A stretch of 64,000 nucleotides of DNA from Oikopleura dioica (lineage: Eukaryota; Chordata; Appendicularia; Copelata; Oikopleuridae). Positions 11,791-22,677 of the stretch are shown here, piece after piece. The notes under the pieces were generated by a model. It saw only the letters and a program-made list of their open reading frames with translations. It was not told the origin of the DNA and searched no databases. Positions within the stretch are counted from its first letter, which is position 1; every line of letters starts with the position of its first letter. The position numbers were made by a program, and so were the translations under genes. The stretch lies in the NCBI GenBank assembly GCA_907165135.1, contig OU015567.1, positions 4,469,001-4,533,000 of the forward strand. The letters are read 5' to 3'.

Positions 11791-12897
11791 ATGCTCTTTC
11801 GCTGTGGATCAGCTTGGTTTGATGAAGAACTAAAGCATCGACTGTATGGAAAACTCGTGGCAATAATTGGTAATTATTACTGGTGCGTCCTGCGGTATCG
11901 GCCTTTCAACTGCGATCATGTGTGCTCAAAGGTAGAAAATAAGGTTGCTCCCTTTCAATTCTTTCAAGGGGAGCCTCTCTTCTCTTGCTCTGTCGGAATG
12001 AGGAGAAAATGTCCGCAGCGGCGAAAGAAATTCGCCAAAAATCAGAAAATCCCAATGTCAGAATCATCGAAGTTCAAATGGATCTTGCCGATGTGAAGAC
12101 AGTTTCAAAAGCAATCAAGGAGATCAAAAATCAAGAGTTGAAGATTGATGTTCTCGTGCTCAACAGAATGTTTATATAACATTAACTCGATACAAGTGGT
12201 CAATCATTACAGTCACTTCTACTTGCTCAACGAGCTGTTGGAGAATTTGAAGGTGAATTTTGAAAAAGAATTAAAGAATTAAAAAAAAAGAAATTTATCA
12301 AAGTGACACCCTTATTCAGGGAACCGAAAATGATCCAGCCAGAGTCGTTGCACTTTCAAGCAAAGCTCATGAAACAGCTCTTGGCGACGGCAAATTCTGG
12401 AAGATATATTCGTCCCCTGACGAAATGGTGTCCTCCCTCGGAACTGGAATCAAAAACATCGGAGTGCAATCATACTGCGAGTCGAAACTGGCAAATATTC
12501 TTCATATGCGAGAAATGGCCAAACGCTATCCAGCGATCAAGTTCATGTCTGTTCATCCTGGAATCGTTAAAACGAGCTTTTTTCGATTTTCGACCGAAAG
12601 TGAGTTCAAAGGAACTTTTGTCGGATGGTGGCTGAATACTTCCTTTGTCCAGTGGCTGCAAAAATCACCAGAACAAGGTTTGATCTTGAATCTTAAAAGC
12701 AAACTTTTCCATCAAATTTAGGAGCTCAGACTTCAATGTACTGCATCTGCTCTCCTGAAGCCGAAACCGGACATTACTACGCCGAGTGCGCTCAATCGAA
12801 AGTCGCGATCAAAGGAAAAAGAAATCTTGACGAAGCTCAGGAAGAACTCTGGAACCTATCCATGAAATTCGTCGAAGAAAACTGTCAATTTCACTGA
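11791..12897 (+). CDS. Short-chain dehydrogenase/reductase, retinol-dehydrogenase/WWOX-like
   Basis: SDR enzymes use NAD(P)H on alcohol/carbonyl substrates. The TGASCGIG cofactor motif (about 11879-11902), the LLLLCRNEEKM strand and the catalytic YCESK (YxxxK) followed by LANILHMREMAKRY place this near RDH11-14/WWOX. VHPGIVKT and a C-terminal Cys-containing tail follow. Approximate exons: 11791-11930, 11972-12252, 12318-12676, 12722-12897. Two oddities: the upstream frame (RLYGKLVAI) does not join TGASCGIG without a +1 shift near 11865-11875, and the usual NNAG motif is replaced by LNRM. The gene may be diverged or damaged. Substrate unknown. Confidence 0.6.
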
Positions 12898-13256
12898 GTT
12901 ATAATTTGCTTTCTCATATTCCTTTTCGCAAAAAAGACGCAGTAATTATTCGAAGTCGCAATTATCGTCTGATTCTTTCGCCCGATTCAAAACTTCGTCT
13001 CGCTGTCTAAATTAAATTGTCTCTATATTCGCTCCTACGATAGACGTTTTTGAATAAACAAGTTGAAATTCTGATAAAAATTCAAAAGAGAAAAAAATTC
13101 AAGGCTACATTTTTTATCATTTTTATCAAGGTAAGATTGAGGGTAAAGATAAGGGTTAGGGTTAAATTGGTATCGAGAATCGAGAGTTGAGAAATAGAAT
13201 TAAAATATTCACGAGTTATTTCGAATAATATATATTAAAACGATAGGAAATTTAAG

Positions 13257-13478
13257 GGGAAAACCGCGATTTTAACCGCCCGGTTCATCGCGGTTGACCG
13301 CGGTTAATGTTTTATTCGACTAGAAATTTTAGTAGAGGTCGATTGATACCCATATTAGGGGAGTTTGAAGGAGAGGGGAAAACCGCGGTTTTAACCACCT
13401 GGTTCATCGCGGTTGACCGCGGTTTATGTTTTTTTCGACTAGGAAATAAGTAAAAAGTCAATTGATTCCCACAGAGGT
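13257..13478 (+). repeat. Tandem duplication of about 119 bp containing CCGCGGTT motifs
   Basis: Two adjacent copies begin GGGGAAAACCGCG and contain TTCATCGCGGTTGACCGCGG followed by TTCGACTAG(A/G)AA. They start about 119 bp apart (13257 and 13376) and differ at scattered positions. The CGCGG inverted motifs could form hairpins. No coding potential is evident. Confidence 0.7.
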
Positions 13479-14012
13479 TCGAGCTGACCCCATAATGGAA
13501 TTTGGCTTTTTCCTTTTTCTAGAAAGTCGCCTCTTTCTGCAGAAAAAGTCGTCCCTTCTCTGCCCCGGTCCACACGTAGCGGATAGCTGGGTCATTCACC
13601 GTCGCCAGTCTGTCTGGCTTGGGACCAGTCGTAATGCCAAGCCGGGCAAGGTGACTCCTACAGGACACGAGAGACCCTTAACCAAAAAGAAGGCAGTAAA
13701 GAAAAGAATCCTGCAAAGCCGAGTTTTCTCCATTTTCGCAGAGCGTGTATTTGTAAGTAAACATGGTTTTATTTTTCGTCGTGCTATAAAACCGTAAAAA
13801 TTGAGTAAGAAACGTAAAGAATAAGAGAGAAAGAGACAGGGGGAAGGAAATACGTGAGCGCTGGGCAACGTGAGTAGACAGAGACGAGTCGCCAAGTTCA
13901 AGAATTTTCTGTTTTCAAAAAAGAGTGAATTCAATGAAGATTATTTCCTCCGCACGGTGGCGCTTTTTTTAAATGAGCCGAATAACCGGAAATACCAGTT
14001 GACCCCTGATAT

Positions 14013-14266
14013 CAATGAAAAAAACGACGTTTTCTGAAAACCTGGATTTACCAAAGACCTTGTTTTACCGAAAAACTGTTTCCCGAATCGGGCGGAAAAA
14101 GGGCTTTTGCAAAAATCGTCCGAAAATCTTTCTGTACTTTCCAAGTTATGTTTCCAGAGGATTTTCCGCAACAGCCCTCTTTTTAGCCGGAGGCGGGAAA
14201 ACAGTTACAGTAAAACAAGGTTTTTGGTAAATCCAGGTTTTCCCAAAACATCGTTTTTTTTCATTG
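14013..14266. mobile_element. MITE-like element with about 80-bp terminal inverted repeats
   Basis: The ends CAATGAAAAAAACGACGTTT and the reverse complement of ...TCGTTTTTTTTCATTG match. The inverted similarity continues for about 80 bp per arm (left about 14013-14092, right about 14187-14266), including CTGGATTTACCAAAGACCTT against its complement. The central loop is about 95 bp. There is no coding capacity. Flanks show only a possible 3-bp TAT duplication, so the superfamily is unassigned. Confidence 0.7.
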
Positions 14267-14350
14267 TATGCACTACTGAGGTTAAATAGCACTAATAAAG
14301 TCTTTGTTACAGTACTGTCTCGTAGATATTCTGATCCGCGGAGCTGTTTA

Positions 14351-15185
14351 CTGTAAGCTAGGGCTCGCCAAAAAAAAGTCGAGGTCGATTCTCCCCTACG
14401 AATTCTGCTTTAAAATGATCCCCGTTCTTTCCTGATTCGAATGATATGTTTATGTCGGGCATAAGTCTTGGGGAAAAAATTCTAGAGCTAGGCAGAAATT
14501 CCAGTTTTTGGGACTTCAATCACGTGCCATGACGTCATTTTTCGGAAATTTAAATATTTTTTCAATTTTTCTAGCGTAACTTTTCTTCCTCTTTTCAATA
14601 AGCTAATTGAGTTTCTTTTAGAGGTAAAATCAGGATTTTACCCTAAATTTTTTACTCAAAATCCCTGAAATTCACCATTTTTCGGCCTCGTTTCAACCTA
14701 GAAAAGCTTTAATATCTCGAGTTCCCCATGCTTTCCCGAGCCGGCAAGGTACTAAAAAGAACCGCAATGCTCTGTTCTATAAGAGTTTTGTCTCATATCT
14801 GGGGAGAATCGAAGAAAACTACTGAAAAATATTGAATTACTGATATAAAAATACGTCAATTTTTGATTTTTTCTCAAAAAAGACATTTTTTTCCTAAAAA
14901 AATTCTTAAATGGAACCCTAACCAACACTGATTATTAAAGCTCAGACTCTCAGCTTTATTTTTATATCAAAAATTAGTAGATTCGGGAGGGTTTCTTCGT
15001 TAATTTTTTCGTTTAAGCCATCAGACCCCCAAAAGAGCCATTTTTATCGAAATTTCGCTCTAAAATTTTTTTGCCTGAGTTTCAGGGTATGGTTATATGG
15101 GGAGTTTTGGGTTTTAGAACATGGGGAACAAGAAAAACATAACCACTGGGGACTTCAAAATTTCATGGCGAGCCCTACTGTAAGC
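14351..15185. mobile_element. Non-autonomous hAT-like element with 8-bp target duplication
   Basis: The 819-bp element (14359-15177) has 12-bp terminal inverted repeats TAGGGCTCGCCA / TGGCGAGCCCTA. It is flanked by perfect 8-bp direct repeats CTGTAAGC (14351-14358 and 15178-15185). An 8-bp target duplication with T/CAGGG-type ends is typical of hAT elements. No open frame for a transposase is seen, so this is a deletion derivative or MITE. The interior is AT-rich. Confidence 0.85.
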
Positions 15186-16650
15186 ATAACTAAAGGAAAT
15201 CCTCCATCTCTTCAGCGGTTAAAACGTGAGTTGAATGAGACGAGTCGCAAAACCCAAGTTCACGATTTCTCACCTCCAGTCGAACTAAGATAAACGGTGC
15301 TAACGAAAGAAAGGGTTTTCATTCCCCTGGGTTTTCACAATGTTCATCTTTATAATGAACCTGTAAAAGCGTTTTACCAGCAGATGGTCTTATGATTACA
15401 GGCGTTATGAAACAGACGATTTCGATTTTTATTCTGACGTGAAATATGATCGATGGGCGCTACTGACGTCGTAAGGGAGTAAGGCCCGGGATCTGACTCC
15501 CTGAATCTCACCCTTTCTTCTTTTCAAAAATCGAGGGTTTTCAAAAAAACTTCTTTCTTTTTTTCCTCCGTTTTACGTCTTGTATTTACGGCTAGTTGAG
15601 TGTTTAGTCGTCGACAATTTTAATCACCTTTTTTGATCACATTGTGACGGAAACTCAGATATTAACGAAATCAGAATACAAAGAAAAAAAAAAGACGAAG
15701 AAGCAAGATTTTCAGAAAAGAGAGATCAAGGAAATTCGGGCACAGAAAAAAAGATTTTTATCAGAATCAGCAATTTGTAGGAAAAAAAGTGAAAATTTTA
15801 TATTTGCCAATTAAATTTTGCAAATGACGTCAATAACGCGAGTGCGGCTTCGATTCCTAGGGTCCGCAAGGAGTTTTTTGAGGGAAAGAGTTGAGGCGTT
15901 CTGGAAATAATCGATAATGGTGTTCCATACTGACTTTAACAGAGGTTTTTAATGATACTGTTTGGTGTCTTTTATTATCAATCTATTAATAAAAAAAACC
16001 TAAAAAAATAAATTGATTTCGTTAATTTGAGAGGGCCGAATATCGGAATTCGATTTGCTGAAAAATTCATGCAAATTTTTTGATAAGATATCGTCACTTC
16101 GTAGTTCTTCGCCTCAATACAGAGCCCTTAATTTGAACTTCAAATTTTGTCTAAGTTAGCCATCAAATCAGTGCAGAACTCAAACTGCATAATTGCGCTC
16201 ACCCTACGAGGGAACAGCCCTCCGGGCGAGCGTTCTGTGTGTGCACGCCTGCATGTGCTGCATTGGCAAAGTGACGCTACAGGCAGCATTACTCACCGTT
16301 CAGAGAATCGCTGATCGCCTTAGGGCAGAAAAAAATAAAAACGTGTGCCCAAAGATAGACTCGGCGAGTCGCATCAGCGCTCTACCCAAGTGAGCCTGCT
16401 TCAGACGCGAAGAATGTCACGAGACTTCATTCCGATTTTTAACTTTTGGGCACACCCGACAACGACAAGTCACCTCACTCACCAGCCTACGCCAAGAGTT
16501 ACTGAACATTTTACGGGACTGTAAGAACAAATTCAAGAAGACAAAAAAGGGCAACTTACTTGAAAATATTTTTTATAATTATTAATTAACAATTATTATT
16601 TTTTAATTACAAATCATTCTTGATGGTTTTATCAAATAAGGTGAGATCAG
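15186..16650. other. Gene-poor interval
   Basis: No supported gene. The interval is AT-rich with a few poly-A/T tracts. A GC-richer patch at 16193-16400 has a short open frame (66 residues) without protein-like features. Confidence 0.6.
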
Positions 16651-16651
16651 C

Positions 16652-16734
16652 AACCTGTGTCTAAAACCTGAGTCAGGGTCTGAAAATGATATTTCTGATT
16701 TTCAGACCCTGACTCAGGCTTTCTACACAGGTTA
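16652..16734. repeat. CTGAGTCAGG inverted-repeat element, short copy
   Basis: Left arm AACCTGTGTCTAAAACCTGA with GTCAGGGTCTGAAAA is mirrored by TTTTCAGACCCTGAC with TCAGGCTTTCTACACAGGTT, around a loop of about 15 bp. The same arms recur at 18.8, 38.6, 39.4, 44.8, 45.3 and 59.6 kb. The core TGAGTCA equals the AP-1 consensus, though here it is probably just part of the element terminus. Confidence 0.75.
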
Positions 16735-17603
16735 CCGAGCTAAGCCGTTGAGGTTTTGACTCAAAACTTTTGAGTAAATGTCCTTTATCGCGCCTCTTTT
16801 TAACGAAATAACAAGCTATTATTTTATTCGAATAACAAGCTATTATGACTCATTAGTAACATGTCTTTTCAAGTGAGTCCTGCCCAGAAATCACCGACTG
16901 CCGAAATCCCTCAGGAAGAATATCCCCATCCCAGGTACTTCCTTATCGCTAGACAAGACCTTTAGACATGCGATAGAATGTGTCTAGATCCGTGTCTGGG
17001 TAGAGGGGAAATAGAAATTCCATAATGGAAGGTATTGATTCTTGATCGCTGGTTTGTTTTTCACTCTCGTTTCTGACATTTGCTTTTGCTCCCCAGAACG
17101 TAAAGAACGTAATAAAAGAAAGGAACTTCTTAAATTTTCAAATTTTTCAAGATCTCAGAAGATGTTCAGAAGTCAATTTGATTTTTTGGTAAAAGTATTA
17201 TTTCTTTTCAAAACCATTTTCCATTGTTGATTGAATCAGCTGGTAACTCTAGCTGATTTTCTCAAACTCATCGAATTTTGAAGTTTGAGACAAGTGGGCA
17301 CCAGTGGCGCCGGTCGGTCTGGGGCCGCTGGGAAACAAACGAGGCTTAATTTTTTTCGCTGGCCAATGCGCTACTGGCTTTAATCTTAGTTGTGCTTAGA
17401 GTTAGTCGCCGCGCTCAAGAATTATTTTTTCACTATTTATAGTTCACTTTTTTGTTACTTTGCTGCTATTTCCAGAAAAATGGATAAAAAGAGCTTCTGC
17501 AATTAAAAATGACAGGTTTTAAAGTGTAAAATACGGCTAATGAGCTACGTAGAGAGACAATTAAAGAGTCAGCGTGTCAGAATTATTGCGGGAAAGTGTA
17601 TTT

Positions 17604-18282
17604 TTAAGGCTAGGGTGGTCGATTTGGCCCAAAGCAGGGCTCATAAACTCTGGACTTGTGAATGCCAGAGTACCCTATGATAGCTTTTAATAAAGATCTA
17701 TCCTTGATCTTCTGAATTACAGAAGCTTTTTCCGTCATCTCAAGAAAAAAGCCACTTCCGGTGCCTTCAAAGTTGGCATCTCGGCCAAAATCGCGAAAAT
17801 AGCCCATCTTCAGGGCTCCAAAACTCCAAAGTTTGCATTATGGTCCTATCAGTTCTTACTATTTTTAGATTTCTTAGACCCTAATCTTAAAATTTACAGA
17901 AGGTTTTTCTTATTTGATAGTTTTTTCTTTAGAAAATTTTTCAATAAACCAAGGTACCTTTTTTTGACTATTCATTCCTATAAAATCCCCTGCGGGCATA
18001 GCCTAGACGCCACAAGCCCTACCCTAAATGAATGTCCTTAGTATTAGCTTTCCAAAAATGTATCATATGCCACTATTGTAAAGGTTTGAAATTTCAAAAT
18101 ATTTGGTTCACTTTCAAAATACACTAATTTTCTGCAGCTTTAGTCGCAATTTCCGGGAGTTCGAGTAGAGATAGCCAAAAAGTGCATAAGGAGTTTTTTG
18201 CTCCAAATTTTCTGAGGAAGCCAAAAATGCAGGTCAAAAAAAGAACCTGAGACTTGGCCAAAATCGACCACCCTAGCCTTAA
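17604..18282. mobile_element. TTAA-flanked inverted-repeat element, copy 1 (about 671 bp)
   Basis: The element 17608-18278 begins GGCTAGGGTGGTCGATTTGG and ends with the near-complement CCAAAATCGACCACCCTAGC then C. It is bounded on both sides by TTAA (17604-17607, 18279-18282). A TTAA target duplication is characteristic of piggyBac-type elements. No transposase frame is present. Interior segments (GCTTTCCAAAAATGTATCAT; GGGCATAGCC) recur inverted in the element at 50.1 kb. Confidence 0.75.
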
Positions 18283-18401
18283 CACCTTCGCGCTTGGGCT
18301 AAAAATAGCTACGCAAAATATACACTATAAAAAAATCGTTAATAATAAATATCAACAGAAGCGCCAGATTTTCTCATGGCAAAAAACCAATCCAGATTTT
18401 T

Positions 18402-19231
18402 TAGCGCGAAGTGGATAGTCTCTCCCGTCGAATATCGAAGCTCATCGAAGAAAACGAGCGAGTACTAGTTGGCCCGCGCCAGACCCGCCGCCGCAACTCC
18501 CTCGGAGTCGAGTCAATAGCCGCCCTAGGCGAAGCTTCAATTCGCGACGAGCTCAAAGCGCCCGGTGGAAAATCGCCCAGGAGGAAGTCTTCTACTGGCT
18601 CTCTCTCCAATTCCAGGTGCAAAAACAGTCCGAGAGCAAGCATCAACCTCTATTTAGGCGATCTTCAAGAAGCGGTCCTTGGAGATACGAAGAAAGAATT
18701 CTCCAGCTCGGCTACACTCCCTCAAAGTTCAATTCTTCTTTTAGTAGAAGAAACTCCCTGCCGATAGATTGCTCACCAGTTGGGCAAGCTCCGTCTTCTT
18801 TCGTAAGTTTTTGCCTATTTTAGACCCTCTTTTGGCTTGAAAACCTGAGTCAGGGTCCTAAAAAGGCGACTTTTCATAAAAGCCTTTCATAACCCTGAGT
18901 CAGGTTTTCCACTCAGGCTGGAGAACTTAGGATCCTGTGGTCAATCAAGTTGAAAATTAGAACCATTCTGTTTCTTGTTTATCGTATGCATGTTCCAACA
19001 GAGTGATTAATTTGTTGTGTTCAGCGGAGCATTCCGACGGTGCTCACGACTCCCGCGGCGCCCCGGTCTGGCCGCCGTGCTTCGCTCCCCGCCATCTCGG
19101 GTGGCTCCTCCGCCTCCTGCCCCATCACCCCGCGCTGCCTTTTAGAGATGCATCAGGAGCCTGAGCTCGGCGCCTCGGCGGCTGCACTCCATCGACCGCA
19201 GGAAAGGAGGACACCACCAGAGAACAACTAA
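18402..19231 (+). CDS. Uncharacterised serine/arginine-rich protein with RRxSL phosphosite-like motifs (5' end missing)
   Basis: Three exons join in frame: 18402-18617 (after TTTTTTAG), 18660-18801 and 19024-19231. They encode about 188 residues with no globular domain apparent. The sequence starts REVDSLSRRISKLIEENERV and is rich in basic-Ser motifs: RRRNSLG, RRKSSTG, RRNSLPI, RRASLPA. These resemble basophilic kinase or 14-3-3 sites. No ATG is in frame in the first exon, so an upstream exon is missing. The last intron contains a CTGAGTCAGG repeat. The next gene starts about 73 bp downstream on the same strand after a pyrimidine-rich tract. Confidence 0.5.
18841..18917. repeat. CTGAGTCAGG inverted-repeat element (intronic copy)
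   Basis: AACCTGAGTCAGGGTCC and ATAACCCTGAGTCAGGTTTT face each other around about 40 bp, inside the intron at 18802-19023. Confidence 0.7.
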
Positions 19232-19304
19232 TAGCCAAAGCATACACAGAGAGCTAGAGTCATTTTTTCTTTTATTTTTCTTTTTAAACTTTCTAACCTC
19301 CAAA

Positions 19305-20801
19305 ATGAAGAGATCGAGCGTGATTCAACTGAACCCTGAATTCGAAGCGAGTCGAGATTCGAGGGATTCAAGAGACTCACGGTATTCGATGAGAATGGAA
19401 AGGGATGAAATGGACTCGACGGAAGAAGAGATTGACATCGACGTAGTTGGTGAAGATTCGGATAAAGAAGAGGACCAGCCAATTTCGGATGCTCAGGCGA
19501 GGATTTTTCAAGCACCATAATTTTTTATGTAATTCGCTCCATGTATATTTATTTTCTCTTGGATTCTTGATTCAACCTGAAAAGTAGATCTACAAAATTT
19601 CCCGAACTTCTTTAGTGCTCATAAAAATTCCACAAAAGAAACTCCAAGCCACCCTTAGCCGAAAGCAATCAATTCTCCGCCGCTGGGAAGCAGAAAACGG
19701 ACTTTCCAAGGCATCGATTCCTCCAGCGTCAAATCATTCTACTGATCATAATGAAAATGGCTCCTCCCGGACCAGCGCTAGAAACACCCCCGAAGCGATG
19801 GAAGTCGAGAATCACCCACCCACGATAACGATGCCGCTTCATCCTGCGTTCAGAGAAAGCGCTGGGCAAAAAATCGGAGCTAGAGTCAATGCTGATATTT
19901 TTTGCACGATAGAACAGGTAGAATTCTTGCAGAAATAAGCGCTGAGCTAGATTTGTAGATCAAAAAGCAAGCAGCTGCCCAGCGAGAGCTCTTAGCAGAG
20001 CAAGGTTCATTCGTCGCCCCGCAGCTCAACGGGGGGCAGCCTGTGATGAGCCACGTGACCCGGAACGACTCGGCGCCAAACGCAGTCGTTCAACTCAAGA
20101 AAACCGTCTCGCCCACTCCATCTGATGATCAGGGATCGCAAGAAAATGATGTACAGTCTCTCGAATCGAGTCATGAAATTTACATTAGTTCAGGAAAGCA
20201 GACCGTTTCGATGCAACGACTGTGGAGTTGGATTTAGAATTGCTGGTCATTTGACAAGACATTACAAGTCAAGATCTCATCTTACCAAAACCATGACTAG
20301 TCCGCCTGCTTCCTCTCCTTCTCCCGTAAGTTGAAAGCTCTTTATTCAAAAAAAAAATGAGCTCGGAAATACCAAAAGTATCCTTCCGGAGGCCGGCTTC
20401 TCTAGAAATGATTGATGATGATCGTTCTGATTTCAGGCAGCCAGCGAGGCGTCGTCCTCGATGCAAGCGAGTCCGTGCACGACGCCGAGTCCCGCCAAGT
20501 CGCCTCCCATCGCGCCCGAGCACCAAAGCGGCTCCAGACGCTTCAGATGCGACGTGTGTGATATTGGCTTCAGATTCCAGGTACTATTTTATCTTCAAGA
20601 ATTTTCGCCTTTCCTAGGGGTTTTGAAAAGATACAAAAGAAAGGGAATAAACTTAAGGGTATCAATTTGCTATATTTTTTTGGAAAATAATTTTCAATTT
20701 TTCAAAAATATTTTCAGGGCCACCTCGATCGTCATTTGCGTTCAACAACTCATCTTTCCATGGAAGAAGCTGTCCGTCGCAACACGAAAGAAAATTCATA
20801 A
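19305..20801 (+). CDS. C2H2 zinc-finger protein with two H-x5-H fingers
   Basis: Probable nuclear DNA-binding protein. Exons: 19305 to about 19500 (acidic, STEEEIDIDVV), about 19617-19918, 19963-20150, 20195-20327, 20437-20580, 20718-20801. Finger 1 is CNDCGVGFRIAGHLTRHYKS then RSH; finger 2 is CDVCDIGFRFQGHLDRHLRS then TTH. Both have C-x2-C-x12-H-x5-H spacing, like the second finger of the ZAS pairs of Schnurri/HIVEP proteins, though the rest shows no recognisable ZAS feature. Finger 2 is split by an intron. A 44-nt GT-AG intron (20151-20194) restores frame before finger 1. The first donor is unresolved. Confidence 0.6.
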
Positions 20802-21555
20802 AACATGCCCTTATTACAAAAAATACGCAAATCAAAAAACCAGCCATAGCAATTTAAGGGTTATCAACCCGTTCATCCAACAATCTGAAAAATCTGTCCG
20901 TGCTCACTTTTTTTTTGATATTTTCTACTTTTTTTTCTTGCCATTTCGGCGCTGCTTTTTACGACGTTTTTAAAGTTCACTGTTACTATTGAAATATTAA
21001 ATCATAATACAGGCTCACTATAAATAAACAGTGTCTTGGAAAGAAGTCATTTGTCAAGTTAGGAAAGAAATCAATTGAAATCAAAATTGGCGAATTTCAA
21101 GGGTTTTTCTTCGTTTTAAAATCTCGTCATTAAAATCGGATCATTCACAGGATACCCTCTTTCTCCATGAACAAATGGAGGATTCAGGTAGAAGGGCAAA
21201 TCTAAAAAAAGCATGATCCCAAAAAAATCATTGGCACGTCCCTGATGTCCTTGAAGCAACTGTATTTGGCTCATTTCTTCCGTTTCGTCCCTAATTTTCT
21301 CGATTTCGACAACAAAAGTGCCAAATCGCTATTGCCGTGATAAATATTATTTATAATAATATAAATATATATAAATATATATAATTTGTCTTAAAGACAA
21401 AAACGCCACCTAAAAGTACACCGATCCGACTCGTAATCCAGTTGTCTTGTTCATTATCTTCAGTCATTTCGCCTTTATGATCTCTTGAACTACCCCTAAG
21501 AACTAGAATTCAGCGAGTTTTTTGGGCAAAGTCATAGAAAATAATCGTCTAAAGT
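20802..21555. other. Intergenic, AT-rich
   Basis: No gene recognised. A TATA-rich low-complexity tract lies at 21340-21385. Confidence 0.5.
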
Positions 21556-22370
21556 TTATTCTTTATTTTTTGTTGGACCCTTTGTTCGTTTTTCTGAGGA
21601 AAAAGGAAAAAAAGATATCATGATGTTCAATTTATTGAGTCAGAAACATACGAAGCAAGTTTTTGTTTAATCGTCAAAATCGCCAATTTATTCATGTACT
21701 CATCCAGCTCATTTCTAAGCTCTTGAATGTGCTGCCTCCGTCGAACTGAGATTCTTATCAGACTATTTTTCAATAAATGAACTGGAGAACATCACCTTTT
21801 CTTGCTTTTCAAATCTCGAGAGACGGCTCGTTTTTCTTCAATTTGTGTTTCCATGCCGATGGCTTTGTCTGGGTTCAGCCGGTTGTACATAAATGCGAGA
21901 AGTGCCATTTTAGATTCAGTAGTGCGCTCACCAGAATCGTCGACGAAATCGTCGCAGTTTCCTGTGATTTCGTACTTGAACTTTGTAACTGAAAAGATAC
22001 TCAGAATTTTTAAAAATTCAGGTTCGGGCTGGGGTTAGGGTTAGTTTCGTGGTCGATTCGTGGGTTTATCCTTAGAGTCGAAGATAGTCGACAAAAAATG
22101 GAAATTCGAGCTCAAATCGGCAATTTTTAATTGATAATAATGATTTTATATTCGAAAATCGAAGTTTCTTTAGTTTTTTTTCCTTGATTTTGAGCTTTTC
22201 ATTTTTGTTTTCACAAACCTGGAAAATGACAGTACCATTGGTCATATAATGATTGACTTTTAAAAGATCAACAGCAGTTATTATATATATACTCGTAATT
22301 GATCTTAACCTCTGAACCTGAAAGCTGTGGAGGAAAAAGAAGCAATAATTAGAAATACAGCTCTCTTCAT
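21556..22370 (-). CDS. Small secreted protein, novel family
   Basis: Minus-strand exons join in frame: 22370-22319 (signal peptide MKRAVFLIIASFSSTAF), a short exon near 22257-22215, an exon near 21988-21795 after CTTTTCAG, and about 21764-21556. The mature part contains KFKYEITGNCDDFVDDSG, ESKMALLAFMYNRLNPDK and a C-terminal helix RRRQHIQELRNELDEYMNKL. The splice sites are GT-AG and phase-compatible. Total about 165 residues. I recognise no domain. It starts about 300 bp from the oppositely oriented secreted gene at 22678, so the two are divergent and may share regulation. Confidence 0.5.
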
Positions 22371-22677
22371 TTCATGCACTGGGTTCTGAATCTATTTGAA
22401 TCGTAGGAAATCAGGTATCGACCACTTCTTTTCAAGTAGCGCACACTTTATCTATTTAACACTAGCAGGATGTCACAACAAATTCACTCTCTTACTCGCG
22501 AAAAACATCAATAAATTCATGGCCAAAATGATAAATGGTACCCTTTCAATTTTTTGAAAAAAAAATATGCAGTTTAGAGTCGACCTTAGTCAGAAATCAA
22601 TTTTATTAAGTGACATTTGCGCTCATAAATTTATCTTGGATTTTCCTCGAAGAGAGCAGCAATCTTGCTAAGAGAAT

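Noticed and set aside
13462-13797. A 111-codon frame with a basic stretch resembling a ribosomal-type tail
   Set aside because: The basic segment is short, lies beside repeats, and matches no family I can name.
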